Shown piece by piece: positions 16,255 to 24,531 of a stretch of 27,268 nt of DNA. Each line of letters starts with the position of its first letter. Position 1 is the stretch's first letter. The DNA lies in contig CAYXWN010000027.1 in assembly GCA_964468815.1 (NCBI GenBank), forward strand, positions 1 through 27,268. The letters run 5' to 3'. This stretch comes from UMGS621 sp964468815 (GTDB lineage: Bacteria; Bacillota; Clostridia; Christensenellales; Borkfalkiaceae). A model generated the notes under the pieces. It saw only the letters and a list, made by a program, of their open reading frames with translations, was not told the DNA's origin and made no database searches. The translations under genes and the position numbers were made by a program.

Positions 16255-18177
16255 ATGAAAGACGGATTTGTCAAAGTTGCCGCGGTTACGCCGCAAATGA
16301 AAGTTGCCGATCCCGCTTTTAATGCGGAACAAGCGATTATTGCCGTGCGCAATGCCGCAAGCGCGGGGGCGAAGTTGGTGGTTTTGCCCGAACTTTGTTT
16401 GACGGGATATACATGTGGGGACCTTTTTTATCAAGAAACGTTGCTTTCCGCCTCGTTAGATGGCTTGGCGCGAATCAAGGAAGAAACGAAAGAATTGGAC
16501 TTGATTTTATTCGTCGGGCTTCCCGTTCGAGTGGGGGGCTTGCTCTATAATTGCGCCGCGGTACTTGCACGGGGAAAGATACTTGGATTAGTTCCGAAAA
16601 CGTTTCTTCCGAATTATAACGAATTTTACGAGCGTCGTCACTTTGCGTCTGCTCTGTCTGAAAATAGGACGTGTGATTTGTTCGGCGAATCCGTTCCTTT
16701 CGGAACGAAATTGCTCTTTGAGGCAAGCGAGCCGATCGGTTTAACGGTTGCCGTAGAAATATGCGAGGATCTTTGGGCGGCAGAACCGCCTTCTGTTCGC
16801 CATGCCGTCAACGGCGCGACGGTAATCGTCAATCTTTCCGCCTCGGACGAAACGGTCGGCAAGGCGGAATACCGTCGGAATTTGGTTGCTATGCAGTCGG
16901 CTCGTTTGATTGCGGGGTATGTTTATGCGGATGCAGGCGAGGGAGAGTCTTCCACCGACATGGTGTTTGCCGGCCATAATTTGGTGGCGGAGAACGGCAA
17001 AATTCTCGCCGAAACGCCGTTGTTTACAAACGGCGTTGCCGTCAGTGAAATCGACGTATCCGCATTGTTGATCGAACGGAGTAAATTGGCAAATTATCCG
17101 TACGAGCGCGGCAACGGCTATTCTACCGTGCGTTTTTCGCTCGAACAGGCCGAAACGCAACTTACGCGTGATTATGCGCGCTTTCCGTTTGTTCCGAGCG
17201 GAGAACAGGCGTTGGGGGAGCGTGCCGAATTGATTTTGACTATGCAGGCGGCAGGATTGAAAAGGCGACTTCTTCACACCAACGCAAAGAAACTCGTGAT
17301 CGGTTTGTCCGGCGGTTTAGATTCTACTTTGGCGTTGCTTGTTTCCGTTCGCGCTTTGCGTGAGGTAGACAGACCGCTTTCGGATATTGTCGGTGTTACC
17401 ATGCCGTGTTTCGGAACAACGGATCGTACCTTTAATAATACCGTTCGGCTATCTCGTGCCTTGAAAATTACGTTAGAAAAGATCGATATCGCAAAATCCG
17501 TTTTGCGGCACTTAAAAGAAATCGGACATGATCCGTCCGTGCACGACGTAACGTATGAGAACGCGCAAGCGCGCGAGCGCACGCAGGTGCTTATGGATAT
17601 TGCGAACGACGTGGGCGGTTTGGTGGTCGGAACGGGCGACCTTTCGGAACTCGCGCTCGGTTGGGCGACGTATAACGGGGATCATATGTCGATGTATGCC
17701 GTCAATGCGGGCGTTCCCAAAACGCTCGTTCGTTATCTTGTACGGCATGAGGCAATGCTTGGAAAGCCGAAGTTAAAGAGTATTTTGTTTGATATATTGA
17801 ATACGCCCGTCAGTCCGGAACTGTTGCCGGCAAAAGACGGGGAGATTGCGCAAAAGACGGAGGAAATCGTCGGACCTTATGAACTTCATGATTTTTTCCT
17901 GTATTACGTCGTCCGCATGGGCTTTTCGCCTAAAAAAATATATCGCTTGGCGATTCGTACGTTCGACGGGGTTTATTCCAAAGAAACGGTTTATCGCTGG
18001 TTAAAGACTTTTTACAGTCGCTTTTTTGCGCAACAGTTTAAAAGAAGTTGTCTGCCGGACGGGGTAAAGGTTGGCTCGGTTACTCTTTCTCCTCGGGGCG
18101 ATTGGCGTATGCCTTCGGACGCGTCGCGTGCCGCTTGGCTTGCCGAATTGGATGAAATTGTTCTCGATGCGGAATAA
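16255..18177 (+). CDS. nadE: Glutamine-dependent NAD+ synthetase
   Basis: It amidates nicotinic acid adenine dinucleotide to NAD+, the last step of NAD synthesis. The 640-residue protein has two domains. The N-terminal nitrilase-type glutaminase has the triad Glu46 (LPELCLTGYT), Lys115 (PKTFLPNYNEFYE) and Cys170 (VEICEDLW). The C-terminal synthetase has the ATP motif SGGLDS at 352-357 and GTGDLSELALGWATYNGDH. Having its own glutaminase means it can use glutamine instead of free ammonia. Length fits the long two-domain form. The ATG follows AAAGGA with a T-rich spacer. It is a single-gene unit with its own promoter. Confidence 0.96.
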   Translation: MKDGFVKVAAVTPQMKVADPAFNAEQAIIAVRNAASAGAKLVVLPELCLTGYTCGDLFYQETLLSASLDGLARIKEETKELDLILFVGLPVRVGGLLYNCAAVLARGKILGLVPKTFLPNYNEFYERRHFASALSENRTCDLFGESVPFGTKLLFEASEPIGLTVAVEICEDLWAAEPPSVRHAVNGATVIVNLSASDETVGKAEYRRNLVAMQSARLIAGYVYADAGEGESSTDMVFAGHNLVAENGKILAETPLFTNGVAVSEIDVSALLIERSKLANYPYERGNGYSTVRFSLEQAETQLTRDYARFPFVPSGEQALGERAELILTMQAAGLKRRLLHTNAKKLVIGLSGGLDSTLALLVSVRALREVDRPLSDIVGVTMPCFGTTDRTFNNTVRLSRALKITLEKIDIAKSVLRHLKEIGHDPSVHDVTYENAQARERTQVLMDIANDVGGLVVGTGDLSELALGWATYNGDHMSMYAVNAGVPKTLVRYLVRHEAMLGKPKLKSILFDILNTPVSPELLPAKDGEIAQKTEEIVGPYELHDFFLYYVVRMGFSPKKIYRLAIRTFDGVYSKETVYRWLKTFYSRFFAQQFKRSCLPDGVKVGSVTLSPRGDWRMPSDASRAAWLAELDEIVLDAE

Positions 18178-18219
18178 AACACCGATTTCGTTGTTTATAA
18201 AATAAGAAAAGAAAAACGC

Positions 18220-18248
18220 TTTTCAGACGGCGTAAAATATGATATAAT
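18220..18248 (+). promoter_or_regulatory. Promoter of the lipoprotein gene
   Basis: A perfect -10 TATAAT (18243-18248) has a weak -35 candidate TTTTCA (18220-18225) 17 bases upstream. Transcription would start near 18255, immediately ahead of the cre-like operator. Confidence 0.65.
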
Positions 18249-18281
18249 AATTGCATAAAGTGTAAGCGCTTGCAATTTTTT
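18249..18281 (+). terminator. Possible terminator-like hairpin at the lipoprotein promoter
   Basis: AATTGCA (18249-18255) pairs with TGCAATT (18271-18277). Inside, after a small bulge, AGTG (18259-18262) can pair with CGCT (18267-18270). Six Ts follow (18276-18281). No other convincing terminator is seen after nadE, so this hairpin may end nadE read-through transcripts, yet it overlaps the start region of the next transcript. The symmetry may instead belong to the operator listed separately. Confidence 0.4.
18261..18274 (+). promoter_or_regulatory. cre-like (LacI/CcpA family) operator
   Basis: The 14-base near-palindrome TGTAAGCGCTTGCA fits the core of the catabolite-response element recognised by CcpA, including the central CG; only the base before TG departs from the consensus. 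It lies about 12 bases after the -10 box, where a bound repressor would block transcription. The true regulator could be another LacI-family protein. Confidence 0.55.
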
Positions 18282-18322
18282 GCGAGTAAGTTATTCACTT
18301 GTATAAAAAGGAGGGATATAAA

Positions 18323-19483
18323 ATGAAAAAATGGATTGCGATGCTTGTCGCGCTCGTTCTGTGTCTTGGTATGACGGTAATGACGGGGTGCGAAAAACCT
18401 CTTGAACCCGCAACGGCGGAAGAACTTCTTTCTGTTGCGGAAATGAATCTGGAAGAGGGCTTGACGGTAAATTTTTCGTTGAATATTGACGGGATTTCCT
18501 CTTTGATACCGGGGACGTTAATAGAAGTTTTCGAACAGAAGCCTTCTGCAGAGCATCAATCGACAGAAGAGCCTGTGGCTTGTTTTGATGGAACTGTTAA
18601 ATTGAAAGAATTGAAAAATACGGTTGTTGCCGATTTTTCTGCGCAAGTGCGTGATTTGGACGGGGAAGGCGGAAGTATTGCCGCGTATCTTCGCACAACT
18701 GCCGAAAGTGTAAAAGTTTATTATGCGTTAGACGGTGAAAACGAATTTACACTGTTTGAACAGTCTTTGAACGCTGCGTCGGAAGAGAGTTCTGTTTATG
18801 AAAAATTGTTGGGCGGAATTTTCGGACAATTTGATTTTAGAGGATCGGGTTCTTCCGAACTGTTGCCTTATTGTAACACCCCCGAAATCGTCGAACGGGA
18901 ATATCACGTAAGCGTGAATTTGGGGAAAATGATTCAAGACAAAGTTAATACCGCATTTTCTACCGTAAAGTTTTTCCTTGCGATGATACTGGAAACCGCA
19001 ACGGTCGGATCGCTCTACGCCGAAGAAACGGTTAAAGCAATGATCCTCTCCGTTTTAGAGGACGTTTCCGCCGCCGATTTGAAAGCGCTTTTAGAAGAGG
19101 GGCTGTCTGCGGTCGGATATACGATCGTATTGCCGGAAGCCGGTGATAAGACGGTTTCTGAATATTTGGAAGAAATTATGAAAATCGAATTATCGACGGG
19201 TGGCGATGCCGTAATGAAATTTTCCGATTTTCCCATCGGGGAATACGTCGCGCAACTGAGCGAAACGGTTGTTCCTATGCTTGATTTTATCGGCACGATG
19301 TTAAACTCTTTGACCGGTAGCGTAAAACTCGCATATAATGCCGATCGAAAATTAGCGTCCGCGTCCCTTTCGATGTCGTTAAACGAATTATCGGTAAGCG
19401 GCTTATTTACGTTCGATTATACCGTTCCGTCCTTTCAAAACGTTGCGGAACTGACTGTAAAAGCGTCCGCTTCCGAATTGTAA
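18323..19483 (+). CDS. Secreted lipoprotein of unknown function
   Basis: I do not recognise a family. The ATG at 18323 sits behind a very strong AAGGAGGG (18307-18314), giving 386 residues; an in-frame TTG at 18299 is upstream of that site and unlikely. Residues 1-22 form a lipoprotein signal (MKKWIAM, a hydrophobic run) ending in MTGC, so Cys23 should be lipidated and the protein anchored outside the membrane. The rest is acidic and hydrophilic, with alternating beta-like segments in the first third (NFSLNIDG, FDGTVKLKELK), helical stretches in the middle, and beta-like repeats at the end (KLAYNADRKLASASLSMSLNELSVSG). This layout would suit an outer-surface beta-rich protein, but that is inference. 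It is a one-gene unit under the cre-like operator. Confidence 0.85.
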   Translation: MKKWIAMLVALVLCLGMTVMTGCEKPLEPATAEELLSVAEMNLEEGLTVNFSLNIDGISSLIPGTLIEVFEQKPSAEHQSTEEPVACFDGTVKLKELKNTVVADFSAQVRDLDGEGGSIAAYLRTTAESVKVYYALDGENEFTLFEQSLNAASEESSVYEKLLGGIFGQFDFRGSGSSELLPYCNTPEIVEREYHVSVNLGKMIQDKVNTAFSTVKFFLAMILETATVGSLYAEETVKAMILSVLEDVSAADLKALLEEGLSAVGYTIVLPEAGDKTVSEYLEEIMKIELSTGGDAVMKFSDFPIGEYVAQLSETVVPMLDFIGTMLNSLTGSVKLAYNADRKLASASLSMSLNELSVSGLFTFDYTVPSFQNVAELTVKASASEL

Positions 19484-19525
19484 TCGTTCGGATAGAGCAA
19501 AATAAATGTAATATATAAAAACAAA

Positions 19526-19571
19526 GGCTAGTCGCTATTTCTTATGAGAAGAGCGACTGGTCTTTTCTTTT
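19526..19571. terminator. Bidirectional terminator between convergent genes
   Basis: GGCTAGTCGCT (19526-19536) pairs with AGCGACTGGTC (19552-19562) with two G-U pairs. The inner TTCT and AGAA extend the stem, and the T tract TTTTCTTTT follows. On the other strand the hairpin is followed by TTTGTTTTTAT. It serves the lipoprotein gene and, probably, the small minus-strand gene. Confidence 0.85.
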
Positions 19572-19630
19572 GCGTAAAAACGCGTTGTAAAGAAATGGTT
19601 GTGTTTGTTTAGGTAACGTCAAGCCTATTG

Positions 19631-19786
19631 TTAATTGATAAATCCGAGCGGTGTAAAGCAATACGGACAGAGTCCGTTGAGCGTGCTTGCACAAGCGGGA
19701 CAGATCACCGCGCCGCACGACGGACAGATGCATTCGTTTGCTTCGTCGAAATTTTTTCTGCAATTTTTACATTCGGATTTTGCCAT
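19631..19786 (-). CDS. Small cysteine-rich zinc-ribbon protein
   Basis: A 51-residue protein starts at 19786 (minus strand), six bases after an AAAGGAGA ribosome site. A longer in-frame start further upstream lacks such a site. It contains eight cysteines: CKNC (Cys6, Cys9), CICPSC (Cys19, Cys21, Cys24), CPAC (Cys29, Cys32) and CPYC (Cys40, Cys43), counting nine in all with Cys19. This spacing suggests two interleaved zinc-binding knuckles, similar to zinc ribbons found in small bacterial regulators. No membrane segment is seen after this start. The function is unknown. It is convergent with the lipoprotein gene and divergent from gyrB. Confidence 0.75.
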   Translation of the reverse strand: MAKSECKNCRKNFDEANECICPSCGAVICPACASTLNGLCPYCFTPLGFIN

Positions 19787-19802
19787 AGAAATCTCCTTTA
19801 AG

Positions 19803-19867
19803 CGCAGTATGCGTACTCCTTTCCGAATTATGCAACGCAGTATGGAGCACTTTTGAAAAATTGCTCC
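19803..19867. repeat. Direct repeat and hairpin upstream of the zinc-ribbon gene
   Basis: CGCAGTATG occurs twice, at 19803-19811 and 19836-19844. GGAGCA (19844-19849) pairs with TGCTCC (19862-19867), and the loop contains TTTT and AAAA, which can extend the stem. On the minus strand this would lie in the 5' leader of the small gene. Function unknown. Confidence 0.5.
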
Positions 19868-19891
19868 TTTAAAATTATAAATAATTTTAAA
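19868..19891. repeat. AT-rich perfect palindrome in the gyrB divergent region
   Basis: TTTAAAATTAT (19868-19878) and ATAATTTTAAA (19881-19891) form a perfect inverted repeat around two bases. On the minus strand it contains TATAAT (19879-19874), a possible -10 box for the zinc-ribbon gene, though without a recognisable -35. It may be an operator or simply AT-rich promoter DNA. Confidence 0.5.
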
Positions 19892-19926
19892 ATATCGGGT
19901 TTTTGCTTTCAAAATCGCGCGAATTG

Positions 19927-19935
19927 TGGTATAAT
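19927..19935 (+). promoter_or_regulatory. Extended -10 promoter of gyrBA
   Basis: TGGTATAAT gives a perfect extended -10 element (TG at 19927-19928, TATAAT at 19930-19935). No good -35 is seen at 17 bases (TTTCAA), which is usual for extended -10 promoters. Transcription would start about 40 bases before gyrB. Confidence 0.75.
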
Positions 19936-19983
19936 GGAAAAGTAAAAAAACGGGTAGTATTTATGCCCATTTAAGGAGTCGAA

Positions 19984-21894
19984 ATGGACGAAAATAAAAA
20001 AGTAACCTCCAACTACGGCGAAGGTCAAATTCAGGTTTTGGAAGGGCTTGATCCCGTTCGTAAACGTCCCGGAATGTACATCGGGTCTACGGACGTAAAG
20101 GGGCTTCATCACCTCGTGCAAGAAATCGTCGATAACTCGATCGACGAAGCACTTTCCGGTTATTGTAATACGATCTTGGTTTCTCTTAATGCGGACGGTT
20201 CTTGTTCGGTTACGGACAACGGGAGAGGAATTCCGACCGCCATGCACCATACGGAAAAGGTTTCCGCAGTTGAGGTTGTGTTGACAAAACTGCACGCAGG
20301 CGGCAAATTCGGCGGAGGGGGATATAAAATTTCCGGCGGATTGCACGGTGTCGGCCTTTCGGTTGTCAACGCTCTTTCCGAATGGTTGGAAGTCGAGGTG
20401 TTCCAAAACGGAAATCACTATAAGCAAATTTATAATCGAGGAATTCCGCAAGCGGCTTTGAAAGTGATCGGTTCTGCGGATCACACGGGGACGAAGGTCA
20501 CTTTTTATCCGGATGACGAAATTTTTGAAACGGTGGTGTTTAATTACGATACGATTAAAACCCGTTTAAGAGAACTTGCTTATCTCAATAAGGGACTCAC
20601 GATTAAAATCGAGGATATGAGAGCAGGGCAAGAGCGGAACGATACTTTCTATTATGAGGGCGGAATCGCTCATTTCGTAGAAGATCTTAACCGCAATAAA
20701 GAAACTCTTTTCGATAAGCCCTTTTATTTTGACGGGACTTACGGGGACAGCGAGGTAGAAGTTGCCGTTCAATATAACGACAGTTATTCGGAAACCGTCT
20801 TTTCTTTCGCAAACAACATCAATACGGAAGAGGGCGGCGCACATTTGGATGGGTTTAAGAATGCTCTTACAAAACTCATTAACGATGCCGGCAAGAAGTT
20901 GGGTGTTTTGAAAAATGACGACAAAGTGACCGGCGACGACGTAAGAGAGGGAATCACGGCGGTTATTTCCGTAAAGTTGACCGAACCGCAGTTTGAGGGG
21001 CAGACCAAGACGAAACTCGGAAACAGCGAAATGAGAACGTTGGTTACCAAGGCGATGAACGACTATTTCGGAACGTTCCTTGAAGAAAATCCCGCAAAGA
21101 CAAAAGAACTTCTTTTAAAGTGCGTTACGGCGCAACGGGCGAGAGAAGCCGCGCGCGCCGCTCGCGAGAATACGCGTCGCAAGGGCGCGCTCGAAACGGC
21201 GACTTTACCGGGAAAACTTGCGGACTGTTCGGAAAAGAACCCCGAATTTTGCGAAATTTACCTCGTTGAGGGGGATTCCGCAGGTGGTTCTGCAAAACAG
21301 GGCAGAGATCGCCGCTTTCAGGCAATTTTGCCGTTAAGAGGTAAAATTTTGAACGTTGAGAAAGCTCGCTTGAACCGTGTGCTTGAAAACGAAGAGATTA
21401 AAGCGATGATCACCGCGTTCGGCGGCGGCATTTCGGATGACTTCGATGAAACAAAACTTCGTTACGACCGCATTATCTGTATGACGGATGCGGACGTAGA
21501 CGGTAGCCATATCAGAATTCTTTTGCTGACGTTTTTCTTCCGCTTTATGCGTCCGTTGATCGAAAAAGGGCACGTTTATATTGCGCAGCCGCCGCTTTAT
21601 AAGGCGACAAAGGGAAAAAACGAGAAATATCTTTATTCGGACGAGCAGTTGAAAGATTATCTTGCGGAAGCAGGGAAATGCGAAATTCAGCGGTATAAAG
21701 GTCTTGGTGAAATGAATCCCGAGCAACTTTGGGAAACGACGATGAATCCGGAAACGAGAACGCTTTTGCGCGTCAACATGGAAGATGCCGTTGAGGCGAA
21801 CGAAATGTTTACCGTTTTGATGGGAGAAAAGCCCGAATTGCGGCGCGCTTTCATTGAACAGAACGCAAAACTTGTTACCGAGCTCGACGTATAA
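19984..21894 (+). CDS. gyrB: DNA gyrase subunit B
   Basis: It is the ATPase and TOPRIM subunit of gyrase, which introduces negative supercoils. The 636-residue length is the Gram-positive form, without the insert of proteobacterial GyrB. The GHKL ATPase domain has Glu47 in QEIVDNSIDEA, Asp78 in TDNGRG, and GGLHGVG at 118-124. The TOPRIM metal site has Glu429 (EGDSAGG) and Asp502-Asp504-Asp506 region (DADVDG), and the C-terminal motif YKGLGEM is at 571-577. The motif PLRGKILNVEKAR, and pairing with a GyrA-box GyrA, favour gyrB over parE. AAGGAG (19973-19978) sets the start. No recF, dnaN or dnaA is nearby. Confidence 0.95.
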   Translation: MDENKKVTSNYGEGQIQVLEGLDPVRKRPGMYIGSTDVKGLHHLVQEIVDNSIDEALSGYCNTILVSLNADGSCSVTDNGRGIPTAMHHTEKVSAVEVVLTKLHAGGKFGGGGYKISGGLHGVGLSVVNALSEWLEVEVFQNGNHYKQIYNRGIPQAALKVIGSADHTGTKVTFYPDDEIFETVVFNYDTIKTRLRELAYLNKGLTIKIEDMRAGQERNDTFYYEGGIAHFVEDLNRNKETLFDKPFYFDGTYGDSEVEVAVQYNDSYSETVFSFANNINTEEGGAHLDGFKNALTKLINDAGKKLGVLKNDDKVTGDDVREGITAVISVKLTEPQFEGQTKTKLGNSEMRTLVTKAMNDYFGTFLEENPAKTKELLLKCVTAQRAREAARAARENTRRKGALETATLPGKLADCSEKNPEFCEIYLVEGDSAGGSAKQGRDRRFQAILPLRGKILNVEKARLNRVLENEEIKAMITAFGGGISDDFDETKLRYDRIICMTDADVDGSHIRILLLTFFFRFMRPLIEKGHVYIAQPPLYKATKGKNEKYLYSDEQLKDYLAEAGKCEIQRYKGLGEMNPEQLWETTMNPETRTLLRVNMEDAVEANEMFTVLMGEKPELRRAFIEQNAKLVTELDV

Positions 21895-21906
21895 GGAGAG
21901 AAAAAG

Positions 21907-24444
21907 ATGGCGAAAAAAGAAATGAGCCCCGAATTGACGGCGGCATTCAAAGATACATTAAACAAAACTACCATAATCGACATCGAGGTAGATAACGAAC
22001 TGAAAAAATCCTTTATCGCTTATGCGATGGCGGTTAACGTATCGCGTGCGATTCCGGATGTTAGGGACGGCTTAAAACCCGTTCACCGCAGAATCTTGTA
22101 TGCAATGCACGAGATGGGACTGTATAACGATAAAGGGTATAAAAAATGCGCGAAGATCGTCGGTGAAGTGCTTGGTAAATATCACCCCCACGGGGATTCG
22201 TCCGTTTATGATGCCCTCGTTCGTCTTGCACAAGATTTCTCGATCAATTTCCCGTTGGTTGACGGACACGGAAACTTCGGTTCGGTGGACGGCGATCCTG
22301 CCGCGGCATACCGTTACACGGAAGCGCGTCTTTCAAAACTCGCTGCGGAAATGCTTCGCGAAATAGATAAGGATACCGTCGATTTTTATCCTAATTTCGA
22401 CGATACCGAAATGCAACCGGTTGTACTTCCGTCGCGTTTCCCCAATATTTTGGTCAACGGATCGGACGGTATTGCCGTCGGTATGGCGACGAATATCCCT
22501 CCCCACAATTTGGGAGAGGTAATCGACGGGTGCGTTGCGCTTCTCGATAACCCCGATTTGGAAGTGGACGACTTGTTGCAATATATTCCTGCACCCGACT
22601 ATCCGACGGGCGGCATTATCATGGGGCGTGCCACGATTCGCCAAGCGTACAGAACGGGGCGAGGCGGAATCGTTTTGCGTGCAAAGTGCGATATCGAAGA
22701 ATTCAACAACGGAACGCGTCAGCGCATTGTCGTTACGGAACTTCCGTATCAAGTAAATAAGGCGAATCTCATCAAAACGATCGCCGATATGGTTAAGGAT
22801 AAGAAGATCGAGGGGATTTCCGATATTCGAGATGAATCCGACCGTTCGGGTATGCGTATCGCGATCGATGTAAAAAAAGACGAGCAAGGGCAGGTTGTGT
22901 TGAATACGCTGTATAAGCACACGAGTTTGCAAACTTCGGACGGAATGATTTTACTTGCGCTTTTGGACGGCGAGCCGAAAGTCCTGAATCTGAAACAGAT
23001 CCTTGCGGCGTATATCGCGCATCAGGAAGAAATTATCGTACGTCGTACGCGTTACGATCTCGCAAAGACGGAGGAACGCGAGCATATCGTTAAGGGATTG
23101 GTTATCGCGCTTGCAAATATTGATCGTGTTATTCAGATTATCAAACAATCCCCCGATAAGTCGAGCGCGGCTGCTAAGTTGATGGAAGAGTTTCTGTTGT
23201 CGGATAAGCAGGCGAATGCGATTTTGGATATGAGATTGCATCGGCTTACTTCGTTAGAGGTAGAGAACTTGAATGCGGAACTTGCCGAACTTGATCGCAA
23301 GATTGCCGATTTGAAGGATATTTTGGCGAACGAGTACCGCGTAAAAGAGATTGTTAAAACAGATCTTCTCAATATTAAAGAGCAGTATCCGTCGCCGCGT
23401 AAAGCAGAACTTTCTTATGATTACGGTGAAATCGACATTGCCGATCTTATTGAAAAAGAGGATATCGTCGTCAGCATGACACATTTCGGCTATATCAAGC
23501 GGATTCCCGTTGCGGAATATCATTCGCAACGCCGCGGCGGAAGAGGCGTGACGGCGCATAAGCCGAAAGAAGAGGATTTCGTATCGAATATTTTCGTCTG
23601 CTCCACGCATGACGATTTGCTGTTCTTTACAAATAAAGGCAAGGTGTTCAGTATCAAGGGGTATGAGATTCCGGAAGCGGCTCGTACAGCGCGCGGAAGA
23701 GCGATCGTCAATCTTTTGCAACTTTCCGAGGGGGAACAGGTAAAAGCCGTTATTCCGCGGAAAGAGGGACAGGACGGCTATATCGTTATGGCGACTGCAC
23801 GCGGCTTGATCAAAAAGACGGCGATTTCCGAATTTGACCGTATTCGTAAGGTCGGAAAGATCGCGATCAATATCGTTGAGGGTGACGATTTGATTTCCGT
23901 TCAATTCTCCGATGGAGAAAACGAAATCATGATGGCTTCCTATCACGGTAAGGTAATCCGTTTTTCGGAAAAAGATATCCGCCCGATGGGCAGAGATACG
24001 CAAGGTGTTCGCAGTATGAAACTTTCGGACGGCGATTGTTTGGTCGATATGCTTGTTGTAAAAGAGGGCTGCTCCGTCTTGACGATGACCGAGTACGGTT
24101 TCGGAAAGCGTTGCGACTTGTCCGAATATCGCTTACAATCGCGTGCAGGCAAGGGAACAAAGGCGAGCGTTTTGAATGAAAAAACGGGAAATTTGGTTAA
24201 CTTAAAACTGGTCGGCGAGGATGAGGACGTTATGGCGATTGCCGATAACGGAACGATTATTCGGATTCATGCACGTGAAATTTCAAAAATCGGAAGAGAT
24301 ACGCAGGGTGTTCGCATCATGCGACTGACGGATGCAAAGGTAGCAAGTGTTGCGATTACTCCGGCAGGTGAAGACGAGGACGCGAACGTTGACGGCGAAC
24401 CCGTTCCTGTTGCGGAAAAAGCACCGCAACCGACGGAAGAATAA
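21907..24444 (+). CDS. gyrA: DNA gyrase subunit A
   Basis: It is the DNA-cleaving and rejoining subunit of gyrase. The 845-residue protein has the catalytic tyrosine Tyr137 in AAYRYTEA. The beta-pinwheel C-terminal domain carries the GyrA box QRRGGRG at 541-547, which separates GyrA from ParC. The quinolone-determining region reads HPHGDSSVYDALVR. Ser98 and Asp102 correspond to E. coli Ser83 and Asp87, so the classical quinolone-resistance substitutions are absent. The C-terminal tail is acidic (GEDEDANVDGE). It starts 12 bases after gyrB with AAGGAG overlapping the gyrB stop, and a strong terminator ends the pair. Confidence 0.97.
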   Translation: MAKKEMSPELTAAFKDTLNKTTIIDIEVDNELKKSFIAYAMAVNVSRAIPDVRDGLKPVHRRILYAMHEMGLYNDKGYKKCAKIVGEVLGKYHPHGDSSVYDALVRLAQDFSINFPLVDGHGNFGSVDGDPAAAYRYTEARLSKLAAEMLREIDKDTVDFYPNFDDTEMQPVVLPSRFPNILVNGSDGIAVGMATNIPPHNLGEVIDGCVALLDNPDLEVDDLLQYIPAPDYPTGGIIMGRATIRQAYRTGRGGIVLRAKCDIEEFNNGTRQRIVVTELPYQVNKANLIKTIADMVKDKKIEGISDIRDESDRSGMRIAIDVKKDEQGQVVLNTLYKHTSLQTSDGMILLALLDGEPKVLNLKQILAAYIAHQEEIIVRRTRYDLAKTEEREHIVKGLVIALANIDRVIQIIKQSPDKSSAAAKLMEEFLLSDKQANAILDMRLHRLTSLEVENLNAELAELDRKIADLKDILANEYRVKEIVKTDLLNIKEQYPSPRKAELSYDYGEIDIADLIEKEDIVVSMTHFGYIKRIPVAEYHSQRRGGRGVTAHKPKEEDFVSNIFVCSTHDDLLFFTNKGKVFSIKGYEIPEAARTARGRAIVNLLQLSEGEQVKAVIPRKEGQDGYIVMATARGLIKKTAISEFDRIRKVGKIAINIVEGDDLISVQFSDGENEIMMASYHGKVIRFSEKDIRPMGRDTQGVRSMKLSDGDCLVDMLVVKEGCSVLTMTEYGFGKRCDLSEYRLQSRAGKGTKASVLNEKTGNLVNLKLVGEDEDVMAIADNGTIIRIHAREISKIGRDTQGVRIMRLTDAKVASVAITPAGEDEDANVDGEPVPVAEKAPQPTEE

Positions 24445-24453
24445 ATGAAATCG

Positions 24454-24478
24454 ACTGCCCCGAATCGGGGCAGTTTTT
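24454..24478 (+). terminator. Terminator of gyrBA
   Basis: ACTGCCCCG (24454-24462) pairs with CGGGGCAGT (24466-24474) around an AAT loop, followed by five Ts. It begins ten bases after the gyrA stop. It also shows that the ATG at 24445 cannot be the sensible start of the next gene. Confidence 0.92.
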
Positions 24479-24531
24479 ATAAAAAATTTTATTTTCGACT
24501 GACGTCCGAACGGAATAATTACGGAAAAAAT

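Noticed and set aside
23254..24003. A 249-codon minus-strand frame inside gyrA
   Set aside because: Antisense to the conserved GyrA C-terminal domain; no independent signals of a gene.
24445..24531. An N-terminal extension of the deoxyinosine glycosylase from the ATG at 24445
   Set aside because: It would include the gyrBA terminator hairpin and gives an N terminus not seen in the family; 24532 gives the normal length.
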